A stretch of 64,000 bases of DNA from assembly GCA_951230915.1 (NCBI GenBank), contig OX579636.1, positions 25,417,567-25,481,566 of the forward strand, read 5' to 3'. A program made the position numbers and the translations under genes. Below, in pieces: positions 1 to 12,645 of this stretch; the first letter of the stretch is position 1, and each line of letters begins with the position of its first letter. Source of the DNA: Antitrichia curtipendula (lineage: Eukaryota; Streptophyta; Bryopsida; Hypnales; Leucodontaceae). A model generated the notes under the pieces. That model was not told where the DNA came from and did not search any database. It saw only the letters and a list, made by a program, of their open reading frames with translations.

Positions 1-1273
1 AACCGCTAAACCAAGAATGGAGGCCGCGTTGATTTCTAGTGATCGATCTAGACCTTGCAGTGGGTCTCCCCCATTTTCCAGAGCTAAGTGCACATGAAGC
101 CTTCGACGAACTGTTTGCCGCAGCCAAGTCTTCACAGCACTTGGTATGAAGAAGGCCATGAATGTGATTCTCTAAGTTAGGTCTGAGGTTCCCCTTCTGT
201 GGGTACAAGAGCATTAGTTCTCCATCTAGCTTGCAGCGCACCTTGAACCAGAAGGACTTCAACTGGGGAACACCCACATCTCCTACAATTACAAATGGAG
301 GATCATCTGAGGAGATCGAGTCATTCACGCTTTGAAGAATGCTGACACCTTCCTCCACGAGTCGCTTGTGATCTACTGGTGTCAAGATTATGGGTTTGTT
401 GGACTTGCCCTCTTTCTTTGGGTGGTCGCTATATAGGATCTCCCTCTTCCTGCACCATTACCTGATGTAGAGAGCTGAATGTAGATGACTCTTCTTGAAA
501 TTTGAAAACAGGTTCTGCATGGCATTGCGGGAGTGATCACGGCCCAAACCCCCTATTTTTCTCTTACACTCCCCACAGAAAATCTTGACAATAGCCACGC
601 CATGGTGATCGTAAGTTTTTAGGTCCCTCTCGTGATCTGCAAAATCCAATGACTCCAGCTCCTTTCTCAACTTCTCTGCACCCTACTTGTAATTCTCAAG
701 CACATTACTAAGTAAGAGTGTCAATTGCAGCAAAGTCTCCTCGTCTTCAAGAAATTCATGAACTTGAATTGGATTCCGTTCTGCGCCAGCTTGTATTTCC
801 TCCAACGTTTGTGCAGCACTAGCTTGCAAGACATCCGCGCCACAAGGTTGGATACATTCACCACCCCTAATTTGCACTTTGGGCTCCGCTACTAAGTCGT
901 TGGTCGTTGTTTCAGCCTGGTTTCCAATACGACACCGCTTGCGAGGTCTACCGTCGCCCTCCAACGCAGGAATGACATAAACACAGTCGGTTATAGGATT
1001 CATGGCCTTGAACCTCTTCAATATTTGACACTCATCTTGGAAGTTCCAAAAGAGGAAGGGTCACTCCACACATCCCCCGTTCTCCAAGCGTGTGCACAAA
1101 TCCGCATAAGTGTCGCCCAAGTGGCAAAAAAAAGGACTTAGCAGCTCCGGCCACCCAACATCAGCTTCCACTGAGTAGAGTCTAATTTTGAAATTGAGCA
1201 CCATCATAAACCCTACCTTGAATATAGAGAATTTGTCGTTACACCCAAAACCACATATGGATCCAATACGCAA
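1..1273 (-). pseudogene. Decayed gene with Cys/His zinc-binding-like motif, runs off left edge
   Basis: One minus-strand reading frame runs from an ATG at 1,273 (alternative Met a few codons later, before VLNFKIRLYSV) to the window edge, about 424 codons. It is broken only by three in-frame stops: TGA at 1,061-1,063, TAG at 683-685 and TAA at 458-460. Sense continues smoothly across each stop, for example PFLFWNFQDECQ after the first and GAEKLRKELESL after the second, so this looks like one decayed coding sequence rather than three ORFs. A basic patch (GRPRKRCR) could be a nuclear localisation signal. A FCGECKRKIGG segment followed by HSRNAMQNLFSNFKKSH resembles a C2-H2 type zinc-binding unit, and a second His/Cys cluster (NHIHGLLHTKCCED) follows. 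I do not recognise the family. The local base composition is richer in GC than the flanking DNA. It may be cargo of another mobile element that continues to the left, but no terminus is visible. Confidence 0.6.
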
Positions 1274-2533
1274 AAGAAAGGCAGCCTAAACCTTGAAAGC
1301 TAAACCTTACACGCAAAACGCAGATTCGCCCCAAACCGCAACAAGGGCTGTTCTAGGACGCCCCCACCGAACCAACTCTAAATTCTAAACACCTCGGCCA
1401 AAGCAAACTCAACGATGCACACACAACGAACTCCAGCAACGGTCGGGTTCAGGTGAAGCAGATTAAACTATGGAAACTCTAAACCGTACAGCATCCAGAT
1501 TTGCCCAATTCAACTAATCCTAAGTTCAATCCAGCAGAACGTGTAGTATATGCAGTAAGAAAAAGTATTTACAGTAGTCAGACATTAAATTCTCTGATGT
1601 ATACAGTGTATAACTTAGTTATAAGAGTAGTTAAGTTACTGTAGGAATCCGAGAGAAGTAAATGAACTAAAGTATATTTTTTATAGTACAATACTATGCT
1701 CTTAGTAATAGCAAATTTAATTTTTTTATCCTCACCAATATGCCACTTTCAAAGTAGCCGAGAAAGTACCAATTTCAAACTTTTGGCCAAAAATTTTAAT
1801 ATAAAGGGGGCTATTTTAGTACTACTGCATTTTCTAATGCGACCTATTATTCCATACCCTATAGTACTTTAAAGACGTCCAAAGCCATTTTCTATACCCT
1901 ATATTACTCTAAACTCTTTTATAATTTTTTGACCAAATGATTTTAAAATACCCTATCATTTGTTCGCACCTATATTGCTACTCCGCCCATTCACTACCCC
2001 CCGAGATTGTATAACATTTGCTCCCAAATACCTATTGGAGTAAAAAAATATATCTTTAGAAAGGTAATACATTTTTTTATCTTGAAAAAAAGTTTCAAAA
2101 AATTAAACCAACAATTGAGATCATACATTCATACAATCCTATCCAAATACTTATATTTTCTCCAAAAGGACTTTGGAATTTTGAAAACTAATTTTTGGAG
2201 TATTGTATTATATTGTAAAATGCATATTTTTTATATATAGTATTGATATAAAGAATATAATATAGTATTTTTTAAATTGTATACAATACAATATTATATA
2301 AAATTTTAATATTTTATTATATGATAATAAATTAAACAGTTATAAATTATTCTAATATTATATTTTCTATGAAAGACATTATTAAAGTATTTTTGAAGAG
2401 TAAAAAATTCATTGAAAAGTAAAAATATTCTATACAAGATAAGAACAAGCATTTTCAATACAAGATTCAAATGTTGTAAAGGCATTGCCACAAACGAGTT
2501 TAAATTGGTACCAATGTTATAAACCAATGTTGG
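1274..2533. other. AT-rich gene-free stretch upstream of the left pseudogene
   Basis: The first 300 bases retain the GC-richer composition of the left-edge pseudogene and would be its 5' flank. From about 1,600 the DNA turns very AT-rich with no supportable coding sequence, RNA gene or transposon terminus. Confidence 0.6.
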
Positions 2534-2948
2534 TTAACCCATTAAGGATCGTGGTTGATTTGGGGGGAGGGAGGCAATCCTTTGTATGGCCAATTGGGAG
2601 CAATTTTAAAACTTTTGAATGCAAGTGCCTATCGGAGATCTAATCGTACAAATGGAAGTGTTGCGCATGAAATAGGATTTAGCATTGAAATTATTGGTGA
2701 AGGTGCATTATAAAGCAGGAATTTTTAGCAAATCTTGGTGTAATTTCAGCCCCTGTTGTCTTGGTTTTTTCAACCTCTAGCCACATGCCTCCTCAGATTG
2801 GCCTAGTTATTGTTCTAAACTCTTTACTTCCCAATTCCCTAAACCTATCCCCTTTGCCACGTTATCAAATTCATTGACATGCTCTCTCTACAAACCAAAA
2901 AGGACCCAAATCGACCATAGAATTGTCGACCGGTCCTTAATGGGTTAA
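2534..2948 (-). mobile_element. MITE family B, copy 1 (TTAA target duplication)
   Basis: TTAA at 2,534-2,537 and 2,945-2,948 brackets a 407-bp non-coding element whose ends are inverted repeats (CCCATTAAGGA at the left, TCCTTAATGGG at the right). The interior matches the copy at 9,238-9,650 in reverse complement, including the CGACCGGTCC and TGACATGCTCTCTCTAC segments. TTAA duplication next to a CCC-initial TIR is the signature of piggyBac-type insertion; that assignment is inference because no transposase is present. Confidence 0.75.
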
Positions 2949-5900
2949 GCTTAGTTTTGACTTTTGGCATTCCTGAAGTGTTAAAAGTGACTCTATGTAG
3001 TAGCTAAACCCTTTTAAATGTTATAGTGTTTTACATATCCAATTGCAGGATCTTGCACTTGACTAATATGAAAATGTGTGAAATTTTTTATTAAGAGCTT
3101 TGACTATGTAAATTTCTAGATATTGTTGTTTAAAGTTAAAAAAATATTTTTTTTCCCTTTTTATACTAGAATATATTATTAAGACTTTTAATCCTTTCAA
3201 TTCAAAATTTTGCACTACAATACTCTAGGGATTGAGGTAAGAAACCTCAAACCTTATGGTCTTATGGTGGAAAACTCAATTGAGAATTTAGGAAAACATT
3301 TCAAAACTTCAAACTTAATTTACAATCTTGAAAAATTGTTAAATAGAAGTAGGTACAAGATGGGAAAAAAAACTAAATTGTTAATATTGCTAATAAAAGA
3401 TGGAATCAAAGCATGTCAATTTCTAACAAAGAGAACGTTCTAGTAGACAATCTAAACTAGGCTTGTTTTTTGTTTTTTTATCTTTTTTTAAAATTGAGGT
3501 CAAAAACATATCCTATATGGATTTATTAAACATTAGATGCTCAAATTGCATAATAAACAAGATTTTTTCATAGACAAAAATATATTCTATAAAAAAATAT
3601 ATTTATAAGAAATTCATTATAATTTTTAGAGATTTTTTTGCTACCCAAGAATCCAAAAGTAGCTATTTTATATTGGGTGGTATATAATTGGATGAAAGCA
3701 AGAATCACATGTTGCATTTCAAGAGTAGTTCTGGGAATAATTGAGCTTTTGAAATAAAATTTCTAAAAATAAAATAAAATATGAATAATTAGAAGAATAT
3801 TATAAATAATTTAACAATTTTAATCAATTAATAGCAATTTTAATGTACTTCCATATTGTATTCTACTTAAAGCAAGTAAAGCTATATTGAAATTATGCTT
3901 TTACAATAAGATTTGTAATCTAACTTGTATTAAAAAGATGAATTTTCACAATTATATATTGTGACAATCTTTATGGTGTACCTCAAGCATGCTTGTACTT
4001 TAAGGCCAATTTTTGGTAAACCTTTCTATGGTCATTTGAATCCATAATTCAAATATTAGGATTTTCCTTGAGGGCTAATGCAAAAAGTCTTGTCCTAGTA
4101 AATTGTTGAGGAAAACATTCTAGAACACATTATCAAACAACATGGTACCCTTGATAATTGAAAAAAAATCATTTTTACTTTAATCCCTAAAAGATTGTTT
4201 GTCCCCTAAGAAAACAATTTGGGTCCGGTTAGGTTCCTATTTTCTCAATTTGTAGTGAATATTCTTAAAACTTTTTGAAAATGTGTGGTTCTGCAAAAGC
4301 TTTATAAATATATAATTTTTATTTCAATCAATGCCAAAGAAAAAAAATTATGGCACAAGAAGCCAAAAATGAAGGTTGGCGGGCATCACAAAAAAAAAAT
4401 TTAATTTTAAAAATACTTATTTATATTTTATTCTAAAATATTATGTTTTTGTCTACATGTGAAGCTTTAATTCATTTTAATTAAACTAGGGATGAGAAAG
4501 ATATGGACAATGTTGTTTTTCAGGCAATCTAAGCATCTTCTTGAAAAACAACTTTTTGTACAATTTTGAATGCTAATATCAACCAATTTTTAGGGTCAAA
4601 TATGATGAAATTTTGACTACATGATTTTAGACAAGTTAAGTACAAGCTCCTATTGTTAGATTCAAAAATATATATTTTTGTGATTTTCTTGGATGAACCT
4701 AACAATATTAGTAGTAATTTTGATTGGTTTTTGACAGAAAATGACCTTGGTCCTTTATTATAGGAATTAATATGATTCCTGTAGTACAAATTTAGAATTA
4801 TGTCCTTGTGTGAGTTTTTAATTTAAGAATCAAATAGGAAAGTGTTTGTTATTGACTATACTGCTTTGTGATGTTTTAATAATCAATTGTAGTATTTTAC
4901 AACATGACATGTGGTATGTAACTATTTATTAATATCTTCATCATCCTCTCAAATCTTATAAAGAGGGGCTACAGCTAAAAGAACTTCAAAGTTTTAAGAA
5001 TTTTTGGGATTTGAAATTAAAAATATAAAAAGTAAGTTCTAAAGTAGTGAACATACATGTTCATTTTCCATCAATATGATATTAGTTGCTAGATCCTAAT
5101 AAACATGAAAATTAAAAATTAATTCTTTTATATATTTTATTTTATAGAAAATATATGATTATATGTATTCTAATAATAAATAATATTTTTAAATATTAAT
5201 TTCATTTTCATTTTTATTTATAAAACATGACATTTAAAAGTTCTATAATTCTTGATTGTTTAGTTCTTGATTGCAGTACTCCAAGCATGCTCGGTGTACC
5301 CCTAATTCAGTTGAATAAAATGACAAAAATATGGTATTAGTATTTAACAAGGAGTTTAGTTGTTCACTTGATGAAAGAAAATCTAAATCCAAGTCAATAG
5401 AACATTAAAATCAATGATCCTTGATTATTTACTTAATATCCTTGCATATATTTTGGTAAATGGTGCCTTTGCAAAAGAACCCTATTTTGGAATGCATTTG
5501 AATTCTTAGTCTACTTGTATGCTTTTAGAAATGACAACATGCAAGGCTTACTTCACTTGAATTTTTGGAATGACAATAGGCATATTTGCATGCAATCTAA
5601 TCCCATTGAGATATCTTCTTCTTAATAAAATAGAGGTTTAGGTCCCATCCTTTTTGAAATGAAGGGGATCAAATACAAATTTGCACCACTAGAAATCTCA
5701 CATGTACATATCAACGTGTGAAATGGTCAAAATGCTAGGAAACAAAGTGATATATGGCTTTGAAAGATGGACAAGGTAAAGAGTTTTTTCATGAATTTGA
5801 TGCAATTGTATATTAAAGTTGACTATTGAACTAGTCTTGCAAGACCTAAAAAGAATTCTTGTAGGTAGGGTTGCCCAATGCCCATCTATGAAGAAATTTT

Positions 5901-6433
5901 CAGAGTTTACTAGAAAAAAAATGAAACAAAGTTTACCATCTTATTTGAACCATTACCACCTCCTAAGTGATAAACTCTATTTTGTTACCATTATAGTAAG
6001 CTCTTTAAAACTCCCTTACAAGCTCTAAATCTTTGATGAAAAGAAGGATTGCAAAAAATAGCTCAATTGTGTCATGCTTGTTAGATGAATTGCTTAGTGG
6101 ACTGATTTTTCTATGCTTTATAACTTGCCATCACAACAATGAGATAGTTTAGATGAATTAGTTTGTGGAGATACCCATAAAATTGCTTAATTTGCATCCT
6201 TTAAGAGGGACCCTAGTATAATGAAACAAAGTTATAATAGATGGTGTTTCATCACAAAGTGGAGTTGCAAAGCCCACTTTTTCTTCTAAAATCTATGATG
6301 AAATTCCTCTCTAGGTATCATAAAAAGGATAATACCTTTTCAAGGAAGGGAACACAAAAATTGGTTATGCACTATTATGATTGGAGTATATTATCATTGT
6401 TATTTTTTCTAGTATCAATAATGAAGTTACTTA
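2949..6433. other. AT-rich gene-free stretch with degenerate family-A transposon remnants
   Basis: Very AT-rich with no gene. Two decayed family-A pieces can be recognised. One at about 2,960-3,450 has the internal 'aggatcttgcacttgactaa' block and the GTTAAATAGAAGTAGGTAC block. One at about 4,180-4,765 runs from a CCCTAAAAG end through 'ttgggtccggttaggttcc' to 'gaccttggtcc', with its right TIR eroded. Confidence 0.5.
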
Positions 6434-6888
6434 CTACACTAAAGATGATATTTAGTGTCTTGTACACTAAATACGAAGGCATACACTAAAAGCCAATTAC
6501 CCTATGAAAGTAAGTAACATTAAATGTCAATTCAAACACTAAATGTGAACCAGAGTTGTCATATCAGACGGAATATCACTGTTCACGGACAGAATCGGAC
6601 CGATTAGGGCTAGGCGGCTGCAAACTTCAGAGCCTTGTAACTTTTGCAAAAATTCTTCAAATAAGGAAAATGAGATGTTTTTCGGCATCTACAAAAACTG
6701 TAGATGCCGAAAAACATCTCATTTTCCTTATTTGAAGAATTTTTGCAAAAGTTACAAGGCTCTGAAGTTTGCAGCCGGCACATTCAAGTCTAACACTAAT
6801 TGTGGACAAGTTCAGATTTAGTGTTGTAGCTAGTAGGGGGGTAAAAACACTAAATGTCACTCAACACTAAATATCATCTTTAGTGTAG
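6434..6888. mobile_element. CACTA-like non-autonomous element carrying a perfect hairpin
   Basis: Perfect 25-bp terminal inverted repeats (6,434-6,458 and 6,864-6,888) contain the CACTA sequence, and the subterminal regions repeat the motif ACACTAAATGT several times in both orientations, as in CACTA/En-Spm elements. There is no coding sequence. The centre is filled by the long palindrome at 6,615-6,777. I could not confirm a 3-bp target duplication, so the superfamily assignment is tentative. Confidence 0.65.
6615..6777. repeat. Perfect inverted repeat, 79-bp arms, 5-base loop
   Basis: Arms at 6,615-6,693 and 6,699-6,777 are exact reverse complements across all 79 bases, separated by AAAAC. 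A transcript in either direction would fold into a fully paired hairpin. The lack of any mismatch, in a region where other repeats are heavily mutated, points to recent formation or gene conversion. Confidence 0.95.
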
Positions 6889-7516
6889 TTGTAGAACTCA
6901 AGGGGAACTTGTACATATTATATGAATTGAATAGACTTTGGATCACTTCAACTTTTAGATAATTGCTTGTTTCTACTAATAACTACTACCCATCATAAAA
7001 TTTGGGTACAATGTTCATTAATCCGTATTGGGATGAATGGTGATTTTTACTCTATCTCTATTTGAAAATACGTTTTTTTTTTCAAATTTTTTGATGGATT
7101 ATTTCAAATTTTTGGACTGGTTCTTAGAAACTTGGAGTGTGAAATGGGCATATCCATTACCCTTTGTGTAAAAACAAACCAAAATGGAAGAATTCCTAAA
7201 TCCTCCCACAAATAGCAAATGGAGTACAAACAAACAAAAGATCTATGATTTGATATAATATCTAGGGAAGCATTCATTTGGTTTCTACAAATTTATCAAT
7301 AGGTACTTTAAAAACAATTTTATTTTGCTAATTTTTTTTGTAACCCACCTATTACAATTCAAACTAAAAGAAAAAACTTATTTCATTAGAATTTTTTTTT
7401 AATTTTTTATAAAAATAAAAATATACTTTACTAATCAAGACCTAGAAATTTTCACATTTGGATTTTAGATTCAAAATTTAACAATAATTATTACTATGTG
7501 TATGAAATGTCATATA
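6889..7516. other. AT-rich gene-free stretch
   Basis: No coding sequence, RNA gene or repeat boundary could be supported here. Confidence 0.5.
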
Positions 7517-8100
7517 TTAACCCCTAAAGCCCCGCTTGTCCCCTCGGGGGACAATTTGGGTCCGGGTAGGTTCCTATTGTCTCAATTTGAAGTGATTTTT
7601 TTTGAGAATTTTTGAGGTTGTGTAGCTTTGCAAGAGCTTTGTGGATATATAATTTTTGTTTCAATCGGATGCCGGATGAAAAAATTATGGCACAATGAGC
7701 AAGAAATGGAGATTGACGGGCAGCCCAAAAAAAATTACAAAAAGTCAAAATAATTTTTTGAATTTTTTTTCTAAAAGATTATGTTTTTACCTATACATAA
7801 AGCTTTGATTCATTCTATTTGGACTAGGTATGAGAAAGTTATGAACAATCTTAGTTTTTCGGGCAATTTAAGCATCTTCTTGAAAAAACTTTTTGTTCAA
7901 CTTTGAATGCTAATATCTTCCAATCTGTACGGTGAAATTTGATGAAATTTTTACTAGATGATCTCAGACAAGTTAAGTACAAGATTCTACGGTTAAATTC
8001 CCAAAAAAACAAAAAAATTGGTTTCCTTAAGTGAATACAACAGAAGTGATAGTTTTGAGTGTTTTTTGGCAGAAAACACCCTCGGGGCTTTAGGGGTTAA
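7517..8100. mobile_element. MITE family A, copy A1 (TTAA target duplication)
   Basis: TTAA at 7,517-7,520 and 8,097-8,100 encloses a 576-bp element with terminal inverted repeats CCCCTAAAGCCCCG and CGGGGCTTTAGGGG. The interior is non-coding; 'gttaagtacaagattctac' and similar blocks recur in the other copies. It is shorter than the roughly 900-bp copies and is probably internally deleted. Confidence 0.8.
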
Positions 8101-9237
8101 CAAATGGCATATTTTGTGAGACATTGTATGAATAAATTAAGAATTTCTACTATTATAAGCTGTAATTTCCGTGATTACAATTGCTATTTTGGAAGTAGGC
8201 TTGATTACACAAACCAATGCAAGGGTACATGAAGTCAGTTAATTTTGTTAGATTGGGGATTTTCCATTTTTTTGGCACCGAATTAAACCCAAACCAAGAC
8301 ATCTATCACAATCTTTTGGTGTGGTTTGTAGAGTATCACTAGTTTACTAATATTTAAAGCTCCATCCATTTGAATTATGAAAAGCCATGATTGCAATTGC
8401 AATTGGTTGGGACCTTAGGAACAATCAATCATGCCTTTTAGAAATATGAGCCATCCTTTACTCTCCTCCTCTCATGTTGGTGTAAACCATCTTTAGCTTG
8501 GAATTGCATTTTTATAGAAAAAAATTGATTTTTTTTGTGAGTGTTAGTTATAAAATATGACTAAGTTGGTTTATGGATTGTACTACTTTTTGGATTAGTT
8601 CTCTATGTTTTACATTTGTCAATTTGTTATATTTGCACAATTTATCAATTTGTAAACTATAATTTTTAAATTTTATTATAGAAATTTTTTAATTAGATAA
8701 TTAGATAAATATTTTTTTATTTAACTATTTTCAAATTTTCAACTTTAAAATCTACAAATTCACAATATCTCAAAATTTCAAATTTCAAACAATTAGACGC
8801 CAATGATGGATTAATTAGGGCCTCTTTGCATGTAGGGACCAGACCGGAGGTGGAGCTCTAGGCGCTAAGCTTTGAGGTCCGGTCCATACCACATCTTGCT
8901 TTTAGATGCGCACCAATTCTCCAATTGAAATATTTACTTTTTTTTTGTAATGTTTGGAATTTAATGGCATGTGACAACCAATGAATGAGGCACTTGGGCG
9001 TGCCATGGAGGCAAGTCTTGGAATAGGAGAGACAAAGACACACAAAGAAAATACTTTTAGAAAAATAGTAAGTTGAATTGATGGAAAGGAGAACGGGTTT
9101 GCAAGTCCTATTGTCAATGAAAGAAGAGAAAGGGAGGAACCGGAGCTCCACATTGGAAATCGGGTTCAAAATTTTGCTATAAGGACCTCCCTGTGACTAG
9201 TTGGACATCTAGTCTAGTCTTCCATGCGAATAGCCGC
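8101..9237. other. AT-rich gene-free stretch
   Basis: The stretch at 8,830-9,230 is less AT-rich and reads open on the minus strand in two overlapping frames, but neither frame shows domain-like composition. It may be another non-coding element; no TIR was found. Confidence 0.4.
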
Positions 9238-9650
9238 TTAACCCATTAAGGACCGGTCGACCATTTTGTGGTCGATTTGGGTCGTTTTTGGTTTGTAGAG
9301 AGAGCATGTCAATGAATTTGATGACGTGGCAAAGGGGACGGGTTTGGGGAATTGGGAAGTGAAGAGTTTAGGACAATAACTAGGCCAATCTGAGGTGGCA
9401 TGTGGCCAGAGGGTTGAAAAAACCAAGACAACATGGGCTGAAATTACACCAAGATTTGCTAAAAATTCTTGCTTTACAACGCACCTTCACCAAAAATTTC
9501 AATGCTCAATCCTATATCATGCGCAAGAATTCCATCCATACGGTTAGATCTAGGATAGGCACTTGCATTCAAAAGTTTTAAAATTGCTCCCAGTTGGCTA
9601 TACAAAGGACTACCCACCCACCAAATCAACCACGTTCCTTAATGGGTTAA
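9238..9650 (+). mobile_element. MITE family B, copy 2 (TTAA target duplication)
   Basis: TTAA at 9,238-9,241 and 9,647-9,650 flanks a 405-bp element with ends CCCATTAAGGACCGG and GTTCCTTAATGGG. It is the inverted counterpart of the copy at 2,534-2,948 and similar throughout. Non-coding. Confidence 0.8.
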
Positions 9651-10503
9651 AGCCCTAAGTCTATTTTTATTTTTATCAAAGAACATTCAAAAATACAATT
9701 TTCAATGCAAACAATAAAAAATTTAAACATTATTTTTTTTTTGCATTTTCAACCTTGGGAGTCTTGAACTAGACTAGTATGAGGATGTCTAAAAGACAAT
9801 TAAATTTTTTTGACAATATCATTGACAAGATATATGTATTCAAAGTGAAGAAACTAATTTTCTATACTTTTGATCTAATTAGATTATAAGGTTTTTAAAC
9901 TTAAAGTTTTGCGATGAGGATTCTGAATTTAAATATTTTTATGCTGAAAAATTGAATTGAGAGTTTGAAAAATATTTTTTTTTAAAAAGGAAATAACTAA
10001 ATTGTTGATAGCTCTAAGATAGAATTAAAAGACACTATTACTAACAATGTGATTGTTCTAGACAACAAGTAAACTATATGCACCGTTTCTTTTCTTAAAA
10101 CTGTTGAAATTGAGTTCCCAACAAGCACAGCTCTCCTAATGTGGCACACAAAACAATGTGGCACCCAGTCTTTAGAAATATAATTGACAATCCATGCCAT
10201 GGACCCAAAATGCAAAAAAATAAAAATAAATCTTTCTTTTAGCTCTTCAAATCCATTTGATTATGCTTCGCTTTCCTTCTTTTCCAAAAATTTACAATTC
10301 ATTATTCAAGAAAAAAGGAACAAAATAGATTTGATACATTATTTTTTTAAGAGTTTGCTAATATGGCCTCCAAAACAAGAAGCTTCATTACTTTTACATT
10401 ACTTATTCAAATGGAATGAATCAAATCTTTTCTTATCTTTTTCTTTAGCTTGATGTGCTAATAAATGTGGAAACTTGGAAACTGTTGTGCAAATTGCATT
10501 CCA
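9651..10503. repeat. Degenerate family-A-type repeat without clear ends
   Basis: Starting about 9,655, this stretch resembles 60,795-61,670, sharing 'caattttcaatgcaaacaa' and the 'ctagactagtatgagg' block typical of family A. It abuts the family-B element. No intact TIR and no coding sequence. Confidence 0.45.
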
Positions 10504-11426
10504 TTAACCCCTAAAACCTCGAGGCCTTTTTTCCATCAAAACACACTCAAAACTGCCACTTCTATTGTAAAGAGCAAAAAACTATAAAAATTATTTTTTT
10601 TGCATATCTAACCGTAGGATCTTATACTAGACTAGTATGAGAATGTGTGCAAGAAATTTCAGAAACTTTAAGCAAATAGATTGCAAGATATTTGCATTCA
10701 AAGTGAAGAAAACAAGTTTTTTTGCACTTTGCTTGACTAGATTTTGAGACTTTGAACCTATTTAACTTAAATTTTTTGTATTGTTGATTTTGATTTTCTA
10801 AGTTTATATGTTGAATACTTCAGTTGAGAATCTAGGAATAAAAATTCAAGAAAAAAACACTAAATTTTTACTCATTAAAAAATTGTTAAGTAGAAGTAGG
10901 TTCAAGATTGAAGGAATAACTAAATCGTTAATAGCTCTAAGACAAAATTGAAATACCATAATCCCAATGGTGAGATTGTTCTAGAAAGAAAATTCAACCT
11001 TGTATAACAATTTTTTTCTGAAAATTGTAAAAATTGCATTCAAAAATGAATCCTAAAAGTTATTTTTTCAAGAAGATGCTTAGATTGCCCGAAAAACTAA
11101 GATTGTCCATAACTTTTTCATTATTAGTCCAAATAGAATGAATCAAAGCTTCAAATGTAAAAAAAAGGACATAGATTTTGAAAAAAAATATTTAAGAAAT
11201 TTATTTTGACTTTCTGTGATTTTTTTGTGCTGCCTGCCAAACTCTATTTTTGGCATAACTTTTTCTCTCGGGCACCAATTGAAATAAAAATTATATATCT
11301 ACAAAGCTCCCGCAAAACCACACAACCTCAAAAAATCCCAAAAAATTTCTTTACAAATTGAGGTCACAGGAACCTACCCGGAGCCAAATTGTCCCCCAAG
11401 GGGACAAATGGGGTTTTAGGGGTTAA
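10504..11426. mobile_element. MITE family A, copy A2
   Basis: TTAA at 10,504-10,507 and 11,423-11,426 brackets a 915-bp non-coding element with CCCCTAAAACC and GGTTTTAGGGG ends. Internal landmarks shared with the other long copies are 'aaaactgccacttct' near the left end, 'ctagactagtatgagaatg' and 'caagaagatgcttagattg'. Confidence 0.85.
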
Positions 11427-12645
11427 AAGCATGTTGCACCTCTAAGCTAGAATTTCTACAATTCCATCTCTTTCCCCTTCTCCACCATGTCATTTATTTT
11501 TTTGCTAGAATTGCACCAATATTTTGGAATTGTGAAGCTATAATAAAATTGATGTTACAACCAAAATAAAATAACATTAATACTCTAATTTTCTAATTAA
11601 AAAAATTAAATTAAATATTATTTATGCATAAAGAGTGCAAAGGTTATACTGCAATGTAAAAAGTTGCATTCTTGATTTGAATAAAAAGCTTTAGGTGCGA
11701 AAGAGTGCCAAAGCATTGTTCTTGGAATTTGGACACTAAAAGATATTATTTTTCCAAAATAAAAGATAATGTAATTAAAATTTTAAATTTATAAAGAATT
11801 TAAAATTCAATAACTTTCACAGCTTAGGTCAAAATGCCACAAAACAAAGTCCATGCATCCCTCTTATAAAGTTATAAAGAGTTTTTCAACAACAATAGGT
11901 TCATTGGGCGGCCACAATTTGTTAGATCCTTGCATGTTAAACAAACAAAACAAAACAACCAATCTAATTAACTTAACGTATAGATGATTGACTACTCCAA
12001 AGGTCGTAGCCAATCGCAATCAAGACTTTTCAGAATTCAAATCGATGGAGACTGAATTTCGGATTTTCGGTGAATTCGTGATGTTACACAAACCAAACCA
12101 AAACAATGAGACCTAAATCTTTACAAAGGTATAGGTTTGGGTTTAATACTTTCATGCCGCGCCAAAGGAATGGAATATCGACAATCTAACCAAATTGATC
12201 CATCTCAAGGATCGGAGCCTACCTTGCCATGACGTCCGGCAATCATAGGTATTTTTTCTTTTTAGAGCTTCATTGCTTATTCACTTCGAACATGCTTCAA
12301 ATGCCACGAACTCCGGCAATTGAAATTGCATGTCTCACATTGTTGGCCAGAGTGATCGAGCATGGCTTACAATTAAATCCTTCCCGAATGATAATTATAT
12401 TAAACTTTATTAGACTGGGAGTGCATGCATACACAAGGAACAAGTCAACAACTGAAGGTACTGATTTCAGTTCGTTGTGTCACATGTCAGCTGAAACCGA
12501 ACTAATTCAACTATGCACTCGGGCGACATGTCGCCAGTAGTACTACCTAACGAAGAATTCTGCGGCCACTACGAACTCGAACACAACATCGTCCAAGCGA
12601 TCCAAACACTGCTGCACATTGCGAGTGAGGTCGGCACTCGATCGA
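11427..12645. other. Gene-free stretch downstream of the phytocyanin gene
   Basis: AT-rich until about 12,000, then closer to the composition of the phytocyanin gene. It would hold that gene's 3' UTR and terminator on the minus strand. The open frame at 12,229-12,540 has no recognisable features. Confidence 0.4.
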
